This document shows, in pieces, positions 1-10,237 of a stretch of DNA of 64,000 bases; within the stretch, counting starts at the first letter, position 1, and each line of letters opens with the position of its first letter. A program made the position numbers and the translations under genes. The stretch lies in assembly GCF_003008555.2 (NCBI RefSeq), contig NZ_CP027665.1:2728001-2792000 (forward strand). Reading direction: 5' to 3'. Under the pieces are notes generated by a model. It worked only from the letters and a program-made list of their open reading frames with translations. It ran no database searches and had not been told where the DNA came from. The stretch is from Pukyongiella litopenaei (GTDB lineage: Bacteria > Pseudomonadota > Alphaproteobacteria > Rhodobacterales > Rhodobacteraceae).

Positions 1-2826
1 ATCGGAGCGGTCTTTCCGGCATTGCTGGTCCGCGCGGGCCGCACGGCCTCGGCATCGGCCGCAGGCACGGTGACGCTCATCGCGCTGATCGGCCTGTTGC
101 TGAACGCGCCCGCCGTCTTTCGCGGCGAAACGGTTACCGCGCGGATCGACTGGCTGCCGGGGCTGGGGCTGAACGCGAATTTCTTTCTGGACGGGCTGGG
201 GTTCCTGTTTGCCGGGCTGATCCTGGGGATCGGACTGCTGATCATCATCTATGCGCGGTTCTACCTGTCGCGGCAGGACCCGATGGGGCAGTTCTATGCT
301 TATCTGCTGCTGTTCCAGGGCGCGATGGTGGGGATCGTCCTGTCCGACAACATATTGTTGTTGCTGGTGTTCTGGGAACTCACCTCGCTGTCGTCCTTCC
401 TGCTGATCGGGTATTGGCGGCACCTGCCCGAAGGGCGCCAGGGCGCCCGCATGGCGCTGGCGGTCACCGGGGGCGGCGGGCTGGCGCTGATCGCGGGGAT
501 GCTGATCCTCGGCAATATCGCCGGCAGCTATGACCTGAGCGTGATCCTGACGCAGAAGGAGCTGGTGCAGTCCAGCCCGCTCTACCTGCCGGCGCTGATA
601 CTGATCCTGCTGGGCGCGTTCACCAAGTCGGCGCAGTTCCCGTTCCATTTCTGGCTGCCGCACGCGATGGCCGCGCCAACGCCGGTATCCGCCTACCTGC
701 ATTCGGCGACGATGGTGAAGGCGGGGCTGTTCCTGATGGCGCGGCTGTGGCCGGTGCTGGCCGGGACCGAAGCGTGGTTCTATCTGGTGGCCACCACGGG
801 GCTGGTCACGATGGTGATCGCCGCGGTGATTGCCTTCTTCAAGGACGACCTGAAGGCGTTGCTGGCCTTTTCCACCGTCAGCCACCTGGGCATGATCACG
901 ATGCTGCTGGGGTTCGGCACCGAATACGCGGCGGTGGCGGCGGTGTTCCACATTCTCAACCACGCCACCTTCAAGGCGGCGCTGTTCATGACCGCCGGGA
1001 TCGTCGATCACGAGGCCGGCACCCGGGACGCGAAGCTGCTGGGCGGGCTGCGCAGGCTGATGCCGGTCACCTTCGTGATCGCCACGGTGGCGTCCCTGTC
1101 GATGGCGGGGATACCACCGCTCAACGGGTTCCTGTCCAAGGAAATGATGCTCGAGCAGGCGCTGCACACGCATCTGTTCCTGCACCCGCTGATGGTGGCG
1201 GTGGTGGCGACCCTGGCCGCCGCGTTCTCGGCGGCCTATTCCTTCCGCTATGTGGCGCATGTTTTTCTCGGGCCGGTGCGCGATGACTACCCGTCGCATC
1301 CGCATGACCCGCCGGCGGGGATGTGGCTGCCGCCTGCCTTTCTCGCCACGCTGGTCGTGCTGATCGGGCTGTTCCCGATGCTGTTCGCCGGCGGCATCGT
1401 CGAGACCGCCGCCAATGCGGTGACCGGCGGGCACGCGCCGCATGTGCACCTGAAACTGTGGCACGGTCTGAACGCGGCGCTGCTGTTGTCGGCGATCGCG
1501 GTGGCGGGCGGGCTGCTGCTGCTGTCGGGCCATGGCGGGCTGAACCGGGCATGGCTCGCGGCGCCGCGCCCGGAGGCCAAGGCCATCTATGACGCGGCCA
1601 TCGCGCGGCTGACCCGGCTGAGCGCTGCCGTCACCGACGCGCTGCATGACGGATCCCTGACCCGCTACGCGGCGATCTTCGTCGTGTTCACGCTGGCACT
1701 GGCGGGCTATGGCTATGCCACCGGCGCGATCGGGCTGCCGACGCGCACGGCGCTGCCGATGCACTGGCTGCTGGTGGCGGGCTGGATCTGCCTGGTCGGA
1801 TCGGCGCTGGCCATCGTGGTGTTCCACCGCAACCGGCTGCTGTCGCTGGTGCTGATCGGGGTCACCGGGCTGATGGTGTCGATGACCTTCAACTATCTCT
1901 CGGCGCCCGACCTCGCGCTGACGCAGATCTCGGTCGAGGTGGTGACGATCATCCTGCTGTTGCTGGCGCTGAACTTCATGCCGCGCGAAACCCCGCGCGA
2001 GAGTTCCTCCGGGCGCCGCCTGCGCGACCTGGTCATCTCGATCGGGGCCGGGGCGGGCACGGGCGGGCTGATCTATGCGCTGATGCTGCGCGATTTCGCC
2101 TTTCCGTCGATTTCGGGGTTCCACCTGGCGAATTCCTACAAGGGCGGTGGCGGCGACAATGTCGTGAACGTGATCCTGGTGGATTTCCGGGGCTTCGACA
2201 CGTTCGGCGAGATCATCGTGCTGGGCATCGCCGCCATCGTGATCTACGCGATCACCGAGGCGATCCTCGGCAGCCGGGTGCGCGCGCGCCTGCTGAACCG
2301 CAAGCCCGACGCGCCGCTGGCCGGTGATTCCCATCCGTTGATGATGGTGGTGATCACCCGTGTGATGATGCCCATCGCGCTGATGGTCGGGGCCTATATC
2401 TTCTTCCGGGGCCACAACGCGCCGGGCGGCGGGTTCATCGCCGGGCTGATCGTGGCCATCGCCGTGATCATGCAATACATGGCCAGCGGCTATGAATGGG
2501 CGACGGCGCGGCAGCGCTACCCGTTCCACGGCATCATCGGCTCGGGCGTCCTGGTCGCCGCCGTCACCGGGATCGGCGCATGGTTCAACGAGAAACCGTT
2601 CCTGACCTCGGATTTCGGCTACCTCTACCCGCCGGGGCTGGAAAAGATCGAATGGGCCACGGCGATGTTCTTTGACCTCGGCGTGTTCCTGGCGGTGCTG
2701 GGGGCGGTCACGCTGGCGCTGGAAAGCCTCGCCCGCTACGCATGGCAGCCGCACCGGGACCAGCTCCACGCGATGGATATCAACCCTGCGCGCGATGACG
2801 CGCTGCACGACGGGACGGAGGGCTGA
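1..2826 (+). CDS. mrpA: Na+/H+ antiporter subunit A with fused MrpB domain (5' partial)
   Basis: This is the large core subunit of a multisubunit cation/proton antiporter in the inner membrane. The reading frame is open to the first base (atc gga gcg...), so the true start lies upstream; the TTG at 22 is only the first in-window start codon. The NuoL/MrpA-type proton-channel domain includes a Lys-containing helix near window codon 208 (KSAQFPFHFWLPHAM) and a Glu helix (WELTSLSSFLL). From about codon 780 a MnhB-type domain follows (TRVMMPIALM, GHNAPGGGFIAGL), so subunits A and B are fused, as is common in alphaproteobacteria. It heads the operon with mrpC-G. The function of this exact paralogue (Na+ or K+ preference) cannot be read from sequence. 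Confidence 0.95.
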   Translation: MGAVFPALLVRAGRTASASAAGTVTLIALIGLLLNAPAVFRGETVTARIDWLPGLGLNANFFLDGLGFLFAGLILGIGLLIIIYARFYLSRQDPMGQFYAYLLLFQGAMVGIVLSDNILLLLVFWELTSLSSFLLIGYWRHLPEGRQGARMALAVTGGGGLALIAGMLILGNIAGSYDLSVILTQKELVQSSPLYLPALILILLGAFTKSAQFPFHFWLPHAMAAPTPVSAYLHSATMVKAGLFLMARLWPVLAGTEAWFYLVATTGLVTMVIAAVIAFFKDDLKALLAFSTVSHLGMITMLLGFGTEYAAVAAVFHILNHATFKAALFMTAGIVDHEAGTRDAKLLGGLRRLMPVTFVIATVASLSMAGIPPLNGFLSKEMMLEQALHTHLFLHPLMVAVVATLAAAFSAAYSFRYVAHVFLGPVRDDYPSHPHDPPAGMWLPPAFLATLVVLIGLFPMLFAGGIVETAANAVTGGHAPHVHLKLWHGLNAALLLSAIAVAGGLLLLSGHGGLNRAWLAAPRPEAKAIYDAAIARLTRLSAAVTDALHDGSLTRYAAIFVVFTLALAGYGYATGAIGLPTRTALPMHWLLVAGWICLVGSALAIVVFHRNRLLSLVLIGVTGLMVSMTFNYLSAPDLALTQISVEVVTIILLLLALNFMPRETPRESSSGRRLRDLVISIGAGAGTGGLIYALMLRDFAFPSISGFHLANSYKGGGGDNVVNVILVDFRGFDTFGEIIVLGIAAIVIYAITEAILGSRVRARLLNRKPDAPLAGDSHPLMMVVITRVMMPIALMVGAYIFFRGHNAPGGGFIAGLIVAIAVIMQYMASGYEWATARQRYPFHGIIGSGVLVAAVTGIGAWFNEKPFLTSDFGYLYPPGLEKIEWATAMFFDLGVFLAVLGAVTLALESLARYAWQPHRDQLHAMDINPARDDALHDGTEG

Positions 2827-2828
2827 GC

Positions 2829-3200
2829 ATGGAACTGCTGTTGGCCAGCGCCGTCGGCGTGCTCACCGCCACGGGCGTCTACCTGGTGCTGAGGCAGCGC
2901 ACCTTTCCGGTGATCCTGGGGGTGTCGCTGCTGTCCTACGCGGTGAACCTGTTCCTGTTCGCGACCGGCCGGCTGGCGGTCAACCTGCCGCCGGTGCTGC
3001 ATGATGGCGCGAAGGCCTATACCGACCCGCTGCCGCAGGCGCTGGTGCTGACCGCGATCGTGATTTCCTTTGGCATGAGCGCGTTGGTGGTGATGATCGC
3101 GCTGAGCGCCTATCTGTCCGCCCGCACCGACCGTATCGACATCGCCGCCGATGGCGGTGACGAGCTGTCCGATGAGACCGAGGAAGGATACGGCGCATGA
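2829..3200 (+). CDS. mrpC: Na+/H+ antiporter subunit C
   Basis: This 123-residue NuoK-like membrane subunit of the Mrp antiporter has three predicted transmembrane segments and the typical DPLPQALVLTAIVIS stretch around residue 65. The acidic C-terminal tail (GDELSDETEEGYGA) is cytoplasmic-looking. The ATG sits just after the mrpA stop with a GGAGGG ribosome site in front. Its end overlaps the mrpD start by 4 bases (ATGA), which suggests translational coupling. Confidence 0.95.
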   Translation: MELLLASAVGVLTATGVYLVLRQRTFPVILGVSLLSYAVNLFLFATGRLAVNLPPVLHDGAKAYTDPLPQALVLTAIVISFGMSALVVMIALSAYLSARTDRIDIAADGGDELSDETEEGYGA

Positions 3201-4741
3201 GCCACCTGATCATCCTTCCGATCGTGCTGCCGGCGCTGCTGGCGCCGTTCATCATCATGGTGCTGCGGCACCACCTGGACCTGCAGCGCATCTTTTCCAT
3301 CGGCGGCACCGTTGTCCTGCTGGCGGTGGCGCTGGTGCTGACCTGGCAGGCGGCGGGCGGCGCGATCCAGGTCTATGAACTGGGCGACTGGCCCGCGCCC
3401 TTTGGCATCGTGCTGGTGCTGGACCGGCTGTCGGCAATGATGGTGCTGCTGACGGCGCTGCTGGCGCTGGTGGTGCTGCTTCATGCGGTCGGTTCCGGCT
3501 GGGACGCGCGCGGCTGGCATTTCCACGCCCTGTTCCAGTTCCAGCTGATGGGCGTGCTGGGCGCGTTCCTGACCGGCGATGCCTTCAACCTCTTCGTGTT
3601 CTTCGAGGTGCTGCTGATCGCGTCCTACGGGCTGATGATCCATTCCGGCGGCTCGGCGCGGCTGCGCGCGGGGGTGCAATATGTGGTCTACAACCTGCTC
3701 GGATCGACGCTGTTCCTGTTCGCGCTGGGCACGATCTATTCGGTGACGGGGACGCTGAACATGGCCGACCTGGCGGTGAAGATCGGCCAGTTGCCGGCCG
3801 AGGACACCGCCCTGATCCGGGTCGGCGCGGTTCTGCTGCTGCTGGTATTTGCCATCAAGGCGGCGGTGCTGCCGCTGCATTTCTGGCTGCCGGCGAGCTA
3901 TGCCAACGCGCCCGCGCCGGTGGCGGCGCTGTTCGCGATCATGACCAAGGTGGGCGCCTACGCGATCCTGCGGTTCTACACGCTGGTGTTTCCGCCCGAT
4001 CTCGGGGTCACCGCCGGGCTGGTGGGCGAGTGGCTGCTGCCGGCGGCGCTGCTGACGCTGGTGGTCGGGATGGTCGGCATCCTGGGCGCGCGGCAGGTCA
4101 GCCGCATGACCGCCTTTGCCGCGATCGGGTCGATGGGGACGCTGCTGACCGCGATTTCCCTGTTCACGCCGCAGGCCACGGCGGCGGCGCTCTATTATGT
4201 CGTGCATTCGACCTTTGCCACGGCGCTGATGTTCCTGGTCGCCGACCTGGTGATCGAACGCCGGGGCGACGGGCTGGAGCCGACGGCACCGATGCCGCAG
4301 GGCGGGCTGATCGCGGCGCTGTTCTTTGCCGGGGCCATCGCCGTGGCCGGGATGCCGCCGCTGTCGGGCTTCATCGGCAAGCTGCTGGTTCTGGACGCGG
4401 CGCGCGCGGATCCCGACATGCGGCTGATCTGGGCCGTGCTGCTGGTCATGTCGCTGGTGGCGATCATCGGCCTGGGCCGGGTCGGATCGCTGCTGTTCTG
4501 GAAACCCCATGACGCGGCGCTGGGGCTGGCACTCGATGCCGAGGCGGCCGGAGACGACGTGGCGGCGGCCGACCCCGGCCCGCGCGCGCCGGGGTTGCCC
4601 TTTGTGGCGGTGTTTGCTCTGCTGGGCGCATTGGTGCTGCTGACGGTGCTGGCCGGGCCGATGTCGTCCTATGCCGCGGCCACGGTCGAGCAGCTCTATG
4701 ACCCGACCGGCTATATCGACGCCGTGCTGAAGGGACCGTGA
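3197..4741 (+). CDS. mrpD: Na+/H+ antiporter subunit D
   Basis: This 514-residue polytopic membrane protein is of the NuoM/NuoN/MrpD type, at the family's usual length. It shows the conserved Glu helix (FNLFVFFEVLLIASYGLM) and the Lys helix (FAIKAAVLPLHFWLPASYA) that form the proton path in this family. About 14 hydrophobic segments are visible. It is expected to pair with MrpA in the antiporter core. The start overlaps the mrpC stop by 4 bases. Confidence 0.95.
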   Translation: MSHLIILPIVLPALLAPFIIMVLRHHLDLQRIFSIGGTVVLLAVALVLTWQAAGGAIQVYELGDWPAPFGIVLVLDRLSAMMVLLTALLALVVLLHAVGSGWDARGWHFHALFQFQLMGVLGAFLTGDAFNLFVFFEVLLIASYGLMIHSGGSARLRAGVQYVVYNLLGSTLFLFALGTIYSVTGTLNMADLAVKIGQLPAEDTALIRVGAVLLLLVFAIKAAVLPLHFWLPASYANAPAPVAALFAIMTKVGAYAILRFYTLVFPPDLGVTAGLVGEWLLPAALLTLVVGMVGILGARQVSRMTAFAAIGSMGTLLTAISLFTPQATAAALYYVVHSTFATALMFLVADLVIERRGDGLEPTAPMPQGGLIAALFFAGAIAVAGMPPLSGFIGKLLVLDAARADPDMRLIWAVLLVMSLVAIIGLGRVGSLLFWKPHDAALGLALDAEAAGDDVAAADPGPRAPGLPFVAVFALLGALVLLTVLAGPMSSYAAATVEQLYDPTGYIDAVLKGP

Positions 4742-4743
4742 CC

Positions 4744-5241
4744 ATGCGCCTGCTCAAACGCCTGTTCCCGCACCCGCTGATGACGCTGCTGCTGTTCCTG
4801 GTGTGGCAGCTGCTGGTCAACCGCCTGTCGCTCAACTCGATGCTGTTCGGGATTCTGCTGGGGAGCGTGATCCCCTTTCTCACCGGTCCCTATTGGCCGG
4901 ACCGGCCGGTATTGCGCAAGCCCCTGAAATGTGCCGAGTATATCCTCATCGCGATCTTCGACATCATCGTGGCCAATATCGTGGTGGCGCAGCTGGTGCT
5001 GTTCCGGCGCAACCGCGACCTGCGCCCGGCGCTGATCTGCGTGCCGCTCGAACTGCGCACGCCCGAGGCGATCACCGCGCTGGCCGGCACGATCACCCTG
5101 ACCCCCGGAACCGTGTCCTGCGACCTGTCCGCCGAAGGGCACAGCCTGCTGGTCCACTGCCTGCACGCGCCCGACCCGGACGTGGTGCGCGACGAGATCA
5201 CCGAACGATACCAGCGCCGGTTGATGGAGATATTCGAATGA
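4744..5241 (+). CDS. mrpE: Na+/H+ antiporter subunit E
   Basis: This 165-residue subunit has a short hydrophobic N-terminus (two or three helices) followed by a soluble domain with the family segment TPEAITALAGTITLTPGT. MrpE is required for assembly or activity of Mrp complexes. I chose the ATG at 4744 because AAGGGA at 4730-4735 gives a normal 8-base spacing. A GTG at 4738 overlapping the mrpD stop is the alternative and adds two residues. The 3' end overlaps mrpF by 4 bases. Confidence 0.93.
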   Translation: MRLLKRLFPHPLMTLLLFLVWQLLVNRLSLNSMLFGILLGSVIPFLTGPYWPDRPVLRKPLKCAEYILIAIFDIIVANIVVAQLVLFRRNRDLRPALICVPLELRTPEAITALAGTITLTPGTVSCDLSAEGHSLLVHCLHAPDPDVVRDEITERYQRRLMEIFE

Positions 5242-5507
5242 TCACCTTCGCCCTCTATTTCGCCTTTGCCTGTTTCACCATCGGGATCCTGATGAACCTC
5301 TGGAAGATCGGGACCGCCGAACATATCGGCGACCGGGTGCTGGCGCTGGACACGATGGTGATCAACGCCATTGCCCTGCTCGTGCTTTACGGCATCCGGG
5401 TGAACAGCACGATCTTCTTCGAGGCCAGCATGATCATCGCCATGCTGGGCTTTGTCTCAACCGTCGCCTATGCGCGTTTCGTGCTGCGCGGCAACATCAT
5501 CGAGTGA
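5238..5507 (+). CDS. mrpF: Na+/H+ antiporter subunit F
   Basis: This 89-residue subunit has three predicted transmembrane helices and the conserved middle GDRVLALDTMVINAIALL typical of MrpF/MnhF/PhaF. The ATG overlaps the mrpE stop (ATGA). It is a small structural subunit of the antiporter, lying between mrpE and mrpG in the standard order. Confidence 0.94.
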   Translation: MITFALYFAFACFTIGILMNLWKIGTAEHIGDRVLALDTMVINAIALLVLYGIRVNSTIFFEASMIIAMLGFVSTVAYARFVLRGNIIE

Positions 5508-5514
5508 GGCGGAC

Positions 5515-5925
5515 ATGCACTGGCTGCTGGAAATTCTGATCGCCGCCTCCCTGCTGATCTCGGGCTTTTTCGGGCTGGTCGGGTCATACGGGCTGATCAA
5601 GCTGGGCGACCCGATGTCGCGGCTGCACGCGCCGACCAAGGCGACGACGCTGGGCGTGGGCGGGGTTCTGATCGCCTCGATGCTCTACTCGGTGGCGGCG
5701 TATGGCTATCTCAGCCTGCACGAATTGCTGATCTCGCTGTTTTTGTTCCTCACCGCGCCGGTGACCGCCTATTTCATCGCCAAGATGCACCTGCACCTGG
5801 TCGTGCCCGAAGCGGACCTGCCCCCGCCGGGCGAGGATCGCCGCTGGGCGGTGCACGACCTGCCCGCCGAGGATGACGAGGCCGCCGGTGAGCGCATGGA
5901 CGGGACCGGCGCGACCGGATCCTGA
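5515..5925 (+). CDS. mrpG: Na+/H+ antiporter subunit G
   Basis: This 136-residue subunit is the last gene of the mrp operon. Three hydrophobic helices carry the family hallmarks GLIKLGDPMSRLHAPTKATTLG and FLFLTAPVTAYFIAKM. The C-terminal tail after about residue 105 is hydrophilic and acidic and longer than in many MrpG proteins. The ATG at 5515 has a GAGGCGG-like site before it. The run of mrp genes ends here; the nos promoter region follows. Confidence 0.93.
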   Translation: MHWLLEILIAASLLISGFFGLVGSYGLIKLGDPMSRLHAPTKATTLGVGGVLIASMLYSVAAYGYLSLHELLISLFLFLTAPVTAYFIAKMHLHLVVPEADLPPPGEDRRWAVHDLPAEDDEAAGERMDGTGATGS

Positions 5926-5943
5926 TTGACCGGTGCGGTCGTC

Positions 5944-5957
5944 TTGACTATCGTCAA
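5944..5957 (+). promoter_or_regulatory. FNR/DNR-type box upstream of nosR
   Basis: TTGACTATCGTCAA is a perfect TTGAC-N4-GTCAA dyad, matching the FNR/DNR consensus TTGAT-N4-ATCAA with one symmetric change per half site. It lies about 135 bases before the chosen nosR start. This is the expected site for an anaerobic or NO-responsive Crp/Fnr regulator such as the one encoded at 34417-35124. Confidence 0.75.
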
Positions 5958-6092
5958 ATCCGGTCGTGACCGCAGCCGTTAGGCTGGACGGGAACGGATT
6001 CGCCCGCTGTTGCGGATCCCCGTTTCGTGAATTCCCGGTGTGCCGCTGATCCCGATCGTGCCGCCGGCCCGGCCCGGATGAGACGACAGGCT

Positions 6093-8303
6093 ATGAGCAT
6101 TCCCCGTTCTCTGACAAATGGCGCCCGGCATGGGCTTGCGACCGTCCTGCGCCCGATACTCGGCCTCTTGCTGGCCCTGTTCGCGGCCCTGCCCCTGCAG
6201 GCCGATACGCTGGCCAGTTTCCTGCCCGATCTCGACCCGGCGCTGTTCGCCGAGGGCGCCGACGGGTTCGGCCCGATACGCAACGACGTGCCCGTGGCGC
6301 CGGTGCTGCGCGGCGGCGAGACCATTGCATGGGCGTTCCTGACCTCGGATTTCGTCGGCACCACCGGCTATTCCGGCAAGCCGATCCATGTGGTCGCCGC
6401 GATAGACGACGATGCGGTGCTGACCGGGGTCGAGCTGGTGGCCCATTCCGAACCGATCGTGCTGATCGGCATCCCCAATGCGCGCATGGTCGAGCTGACC
6501 GAAGGTTATGCCGGGCTGGATCTCAAGGCCGAGGCGGCCACCGGAGGCGGTGCGCATGACCTCGACATCATCTCCGGGGCCACGGTCACCATCATGGTCA
6601 TCGACGACAGCCTCGTGCGCGCCGGGCTGAAGGTGGCCCGCGCGCTGGGGCTGGGCGGGCTGGCGCAGAACGTGGCGCAGGGGCCGAAACGCGAAATCGA
6701 CCTGGCCCGCACGGATATCGCCGACTGGGCCACCCTGTCGGGCGACGGCTCGATCCGGCGGCTGACTCTGGATGTGGGCCAGATCAACGCGGCGTTCGAG
6801 GCCTCGGGCGATGACCGCGCCGCGAAACGCCCGGAAAAGGGCGCGCCCGACGATACCTATATCGACATGCACGCGGCGCTGGTCAGCGTGCCGTCCATCG
6901 GTCGCAGCCTGCTGGGCGACGAGGAATACCGGAACCTGACCGGCTGGCTGGGCGAGGGCGAACAGGCGCTGCTGCTGCTGGGGCGCGGCAAGTATTCCTT
7001 CAAGGGCTCGGGCTATGTGCGCGGCGGCCTGTTCGACCGGATCCAGCTGATCCAGGGCGACACCGCCGTGCGCTGGACCGACAAGCAGCACAAGCGCCTG
7101 CGCCAGGTGGCCGCGCCGGACGCGCCGAGCTTCACCGAGCTCGATATCTTCAAGATACCCGCCGATATCGGGTTCGATCCCACGGCGCCGTTCCGGGTCC
7201 AGCTTCTCGCGCAGCGGGCGGTGGGCGCGGTGGAAAAGACCTTCCTGACCTTCGACCTGGGTTACAAGCTGCCCGAAAGCTATCTGTTGCCGGTCGCGGC
7301 CGCGGCGCCGCCGCTGGTGGACGACCCCGCCGACGAGGCGGCGGCCAAGGCGGCCCTGTGGCAGCGGATCTGGCGCGACCGTGTGGTGGAAATCGCCGCC
7401 CTGGGCGTCATGCTGATGGTGCTGACCGGCGTGTTCTTCTTCCAGTTCCAGGCCACCGCCAATGCGCGGCTGTTCTACTGGTTCCGGATGGGTTTCCTGA
7501 CCGTGACGCTGGTCTTCATCGGCTGGTATGCCAACGCGCAGCTGTCGGTGGTCAACCTGCTGGCGCTGGCGGGCAGCCTGCGCACCGGGTTCACATGGGA
7601 CGCGTTCCTGATGGACCCGCTGGTGTTCATCCAGTGGTTTGCCATTGCCGCCGCGCTGCTGTTCTGGGGGCGCGGGGCCTATTGCGGCTGGCTGTGCCCG
7701 TTCGGCGCGTTGCAGGAAATCACCAACCAGATCGCCCGCGCGCTGAAAGTGCCGCAATGGGAACTGCCCTGGGGGCTGCATGAACGGCTCTGGCCGATCA
7801 AATACATGATCTTCCTGGGGCTGTTCGGCACCTCTCTGGTGTCGATGACGATGGCCGAACAGCTGGCCGAGGTGGAGCCGTTCAAGACCGCGATCATCCT
7901 GAAATTCGTCCGCGACTGGCCCTTTGTGGTGTTCGCGCTGCTGCTGATCGTGGCCGGGCTGTTCGTCGAGCGGTTCTATTGCCGCTACCTGTGCCCGCTG
8001 GGCGGCGCGCTGGCGATCCCCGCGCGGATCCGCATGTTCGACTGGCTGAAGCGCTACAAGGAATGCGGCAGCCCCTGCCAGACCTGCGCCAATGAATGCC
8101 CGGTGCAGGCGATCCACCCGACCGGCGAGATCAACCCGAACGAATGCGTGAACTGCCTGCATTGCCAGGTGCTCTATCAATCCGAGGCGAAATGCCCGGT
8201 GGTGATCCGGCAGCTGAAGCGCCGCGCCGCCGTCGGCAAGGTGACGCCCGACCGGCTCAGAAAGGCCCAGCCGCAGACGGCGACCGGGGGAACGAAACCG
8301 TAA
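6093..8303 (+). CDS. nosR: NosR, membrane flavoprotein/polyferredoxin for N2O reduction
   Basis: NosR supports nosZ expression and in vivo electron delivery to N2O reductase. The N-terminal region has a signal/anchor and a periplasmic FMN-binding domain with the flavinylation motif SGAT at about residues 161-164. Several membrane helices follow, with two C-x3-CP motifs (YCGWLCPFG near 529, FYCRYLCPLG near 629). The end carries ferredoxin-like Cys clusters (CGSPCQTCANECP and CVNCLHCQ...CP). From this ATG the protein has 736 residues, a normal NosR length. The frame is open back to a GTG at 6027, and ATG 6078 is also possible, so the start is uncertain by up to 22 codons. It heads the nos operon. 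Confidence 0.96.
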   Translation: MSIPRSLTNGARHGLATVLRPILGLLLALFAALPLQADTLASFLPDLDPALFAEGADGFGPIRNDVPVAPVLRGGETIAWAFLTSDFVGTTGYSGKPIHVVAAIDDDAVLTGVELVAHSEPIVLIGIPNARMVELTEGYAGLDLKAEAATGGGAHDLDIISGATVTIMVIDDSLVRAGLKVARALGLGGLAQNVAQGPKREIDLARTDIADWATLSGDGSIRRLTLDVGQINAAFEASGDDRAAKRPEKGAPDDTYIDMHAALVSVPSIGRSLLGDEEYRNLTGWLGEGEQALLLLGRGKYSFKGSGYVRGGLFDRIQLIQGDTAVRWTDKQHKRLRQVAAPDAPSFTELDIFKIPADIGFDPTAPFRVQLLAQRAVGAVEKTFLTFDLGYKLPESYLLPVAAAAPPLVDDPADEAAAKAALWQRIWRDRVVEIAALGVMLMVLTGVFFFQFQATANARLFYWFRMGFLTVTLVFIGWYANAQLSVVNLLALAGSLRTGFTWDAFLMDPLVFIQWFAIAAALLFWGRGAYCGWLCPFGALQEITNQIARALKVPQWELPWGLHERLWPIKYMIFLGLFGTSLVSMTMAEQLAEVEPFKTAIILKFVRDWPFVVFALLLIVAGLFVERFYCRYLCPLGGALAIPARIRMFDWLKRYKECGSPCQTCANECPVQAIHPTGEINPNECVNCLHCQVLYQSEAKCPVVIRQLKRRAAVGKVTPDRLRKAQPQTATGGTKP

Positions 8304-8318
8304 AGGAGGACATGGGAC

Positions 8319-10232
8319 ATGTCGGAAGCTTTCAAGAAACTGGCGCTGACACGCCGCGGGATGCTGGGTGCCACCGCCACCGGCGCGGTGCTGGCAGGCA
8401 CCGGGGTCGGCGGCGCGCTGCTGAACGGCGAGGGCAGCTCGGCCCGCGCCGCGGGCAAGATCAATCTCGAACCCGGCGAACTGGACGAGTATTACGGGTT
8501 CTGGTCCTCGGGCCAGACCGGCGAACTGCGCATTCTCGGGTTCCCGTCGATGCGCGAACTGATGCGGGTGCCGGTGTTCAACCGCTGCTCGGCCACCGGC
8601 TGGGGCCAGACCAACGAAAGCCTCAAGGTGCTGACCGAGGGGCTGTTGCCAGAAACCAAGGCGTTCCTGGCCGCGCATGGCAAGGTTACCTATGACAATG
8701 GCGACCTCCACCACCCGCATATGTCGTTCACCGATGGCACCTATGACGGGCGCTACCTGTTCATGAACGACAAGGCCAACACCCGCGTCGCGCGGGTGCG
8801 CTGCGACGTGATGAAATGCGACAAAATCATCGAGATCCCCAACGCCCATGACATCCACGGGATGCGGCCGCAGAAATATCCGCGCACCGGCTATGTCTTT
8901 GCCAATGGCGAACATGAGGCGCCGCTGGTCAATGACGGCCAAATCCTCGACAAGCCCGAGGAGTATGTGAACATCTTCACCGCCATCGACGGTGACGAGA
9001 TGAAGGTCGCCTGGCAGGTGATCGTGTCGGGCAACCTCGACAACACCGACTGCGATTACCAGGGCAAATACGCGTTCTCGACCTCCTACAACTCGGAAAT
9101 GGGGATGAACCTGGCCGAGATGACCGCCAACGAGATGGATCACGTCGTGGTGTTCAACATCAAGGCGATCGAGGAAGCGGTGGCCGCGGGCGAATACCAG
9201 GAACTCAACGGCGTTCCGGTGGTCGATGGGCGCAAGGACGCGGGCAGCCAGTTCACCCGCTACATCCCGATCCCCAACAGCCCGCATGGCTGCAACACCG
9301 CCCCCGATGGCAAGCATGTGATGATCAACGGCAAACTGTCGCCGACGGTGTCGGTGATCGATGTCGAGAAGGTGGATGCGCTGTTCGACGGCGACGCCGA
9401 TCCGCGGTCGTGCATCGTGGCCGAGCCGCAGCTGGGGCTGGGGCCGCTTCACACCGCCTTCGACGGCAAGGGCAACGCCTTTACCACGCTGTTCCTCGAC
9501 AGCCAGATCGTGAAATGGAACATCGACAAGGCGCTACGCGCCTATGCCGGGGAAGAGGTCGATCCGATCGAACAGAAGATCGACGTGCATTACCAGCCGG
9601 GTCACAACTCGACCTCGATGGGCGAAACCAAGGAAGCCGACGGCAAGTGGCTGATCTCGATGAACAAGTTCTCGAAGGACCGGTTCCTCAATGTCGGCCC
9701 GCTGAAGCCCGAGAACGAACAGATCATCGACCTGAGCGAGGATGAACTGCGCGTCGTGCATGACGGCCCGACCTTTGCCGAACCGCATGACAGCATCATC
9801 GTGCGCGCCGATATCGTGAACCCGGTCAATGTCTGGGATCGCGCCGACCCGATGTGGGAGGACGCCCGAAAACAGGCCGAGGCCGACGGCGTCGATCTCG
9901 ACTGGGGCCATGACGAGGTCATCCGCGACGGCAACAAGGTGCGGGTCTACATGTCCTCGGTGGCGCCGGAATTCTCGATGGAGAAATTCACCGTGCGCCA
10001 GGGTGACGAGGTGACGGTCTATGTCACCAACATGGACGATGTGGATGACGTGACCCACGGTTTCTGCATGGCCAATTACGGCGTCGCCATGGAGGTCGCG
10101 CCGCAGGCCACCGCCTCGGTCACGTTCAAGGCCGAACGGCCGGGGGTGCACTGGTTCTATTGCCAGTGGTTCTGTCATGCGCTGCATATGGAGATGCGCG
10201 GGCGGATGCTGGTCGAGCCCCGCTCGGCCTAG
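8319..10232 (+). CDS. nosZ: Nitrous-oxide reductase (clade I, Tat-exported)
   Basis: This periplasmic enzyme reduces N2O to N2. The 637-residue precursor begins with a twin-arginine signal ([13 protein letters not shown]), the mark of clade I NosZ. The seven-bladed propeller carries the CuZ histidines in recognisable settings: DLHHPHM, AHDIHG, NSPHG, GPLHTAF, QPGHNS and EPHDS. The C-terminal cupredoxin domain has the CuA motif [12 protein letters not shown] at residues 615-626. A GGAGG site lies at a proper distance before the ATG. It follows nosR by 15 bases and precedes nosDFYLX. Confidence 0.98.
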   Translation: MSEAFKKLALTRRGMLGATATGAVLAGTGVGGALLNGEGSSARAAGKINLEPGELDEYYGFWSSGQTGELRILGFPSMRELMRVPVFNRCSATGWGQTNESLKVLTEGLLPETKAFLAAHGKVTYDNGDLHHPHMSFTDGTYDGRYLFMNDKANTRVARVRCDVMKCDKIIEIPNAHDIHGMRPQKYPRTGYVFANGEHEAPLVNDGQILDKPEEYVNIFTAIDGDEMKVAWQVIVSGNLDNTDCDYQGKYAFSTSYNSEMGMNLAEMTANEMDHVVVFNIKAIEEAVAAGEYQELNGVPVVDGRKDAGSQFTRYIPIPNSPHGCNTAPDGKHVMINGKLSPTVSVIDVEKVDALFDGDADPRSCIVAEPQLGLGPLHTAFDGKGNAFTTLFLDSQIVKWNIDKALRAYAGEEVDPIEQKIDVHYQPGHNSTSMGETKEADGKWLISMNKFSKDRFLNVGPLKPENEQIIDLSEDELRVVHDGPTFAEPHDSIIVRADIVNPVNVWDRADPMWEDARKQAEADGVDLDWGHDEVIRDGNKVRVYMSSVAPEFSMEKFTVRQGDEVTVYVTNMDDVDDVTHGFCMANYGVAMEVAPQATASVTFKAERPGVHWFYCQWFCHALHMEMRGRMLVEPRSA

Positions 10233-10237
10233 ACCCG

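Noticed and set aside
22-2826. Complete MrpA starting at TTG 22
   Set aside because: The frame is open to base 1 and homologues are longer at the N-terminus, so the gene is cut by the window edge.
1-6092. mrp operon as part of the denitrification system
   Set aside because: It ends before a nos-specific FNR box and nothing in the sequence links the antiporter to denitrification beyond adjacency.
5979-9452. 1157-codon open frame antisense to nosR and nosZ
   Set aside because: It is the complement of two strongly coding, motif-rich genes. Its translation is rich in R, H, Q, G and A, as expected of a high-GC shadow frame, and has no recognisable domain.
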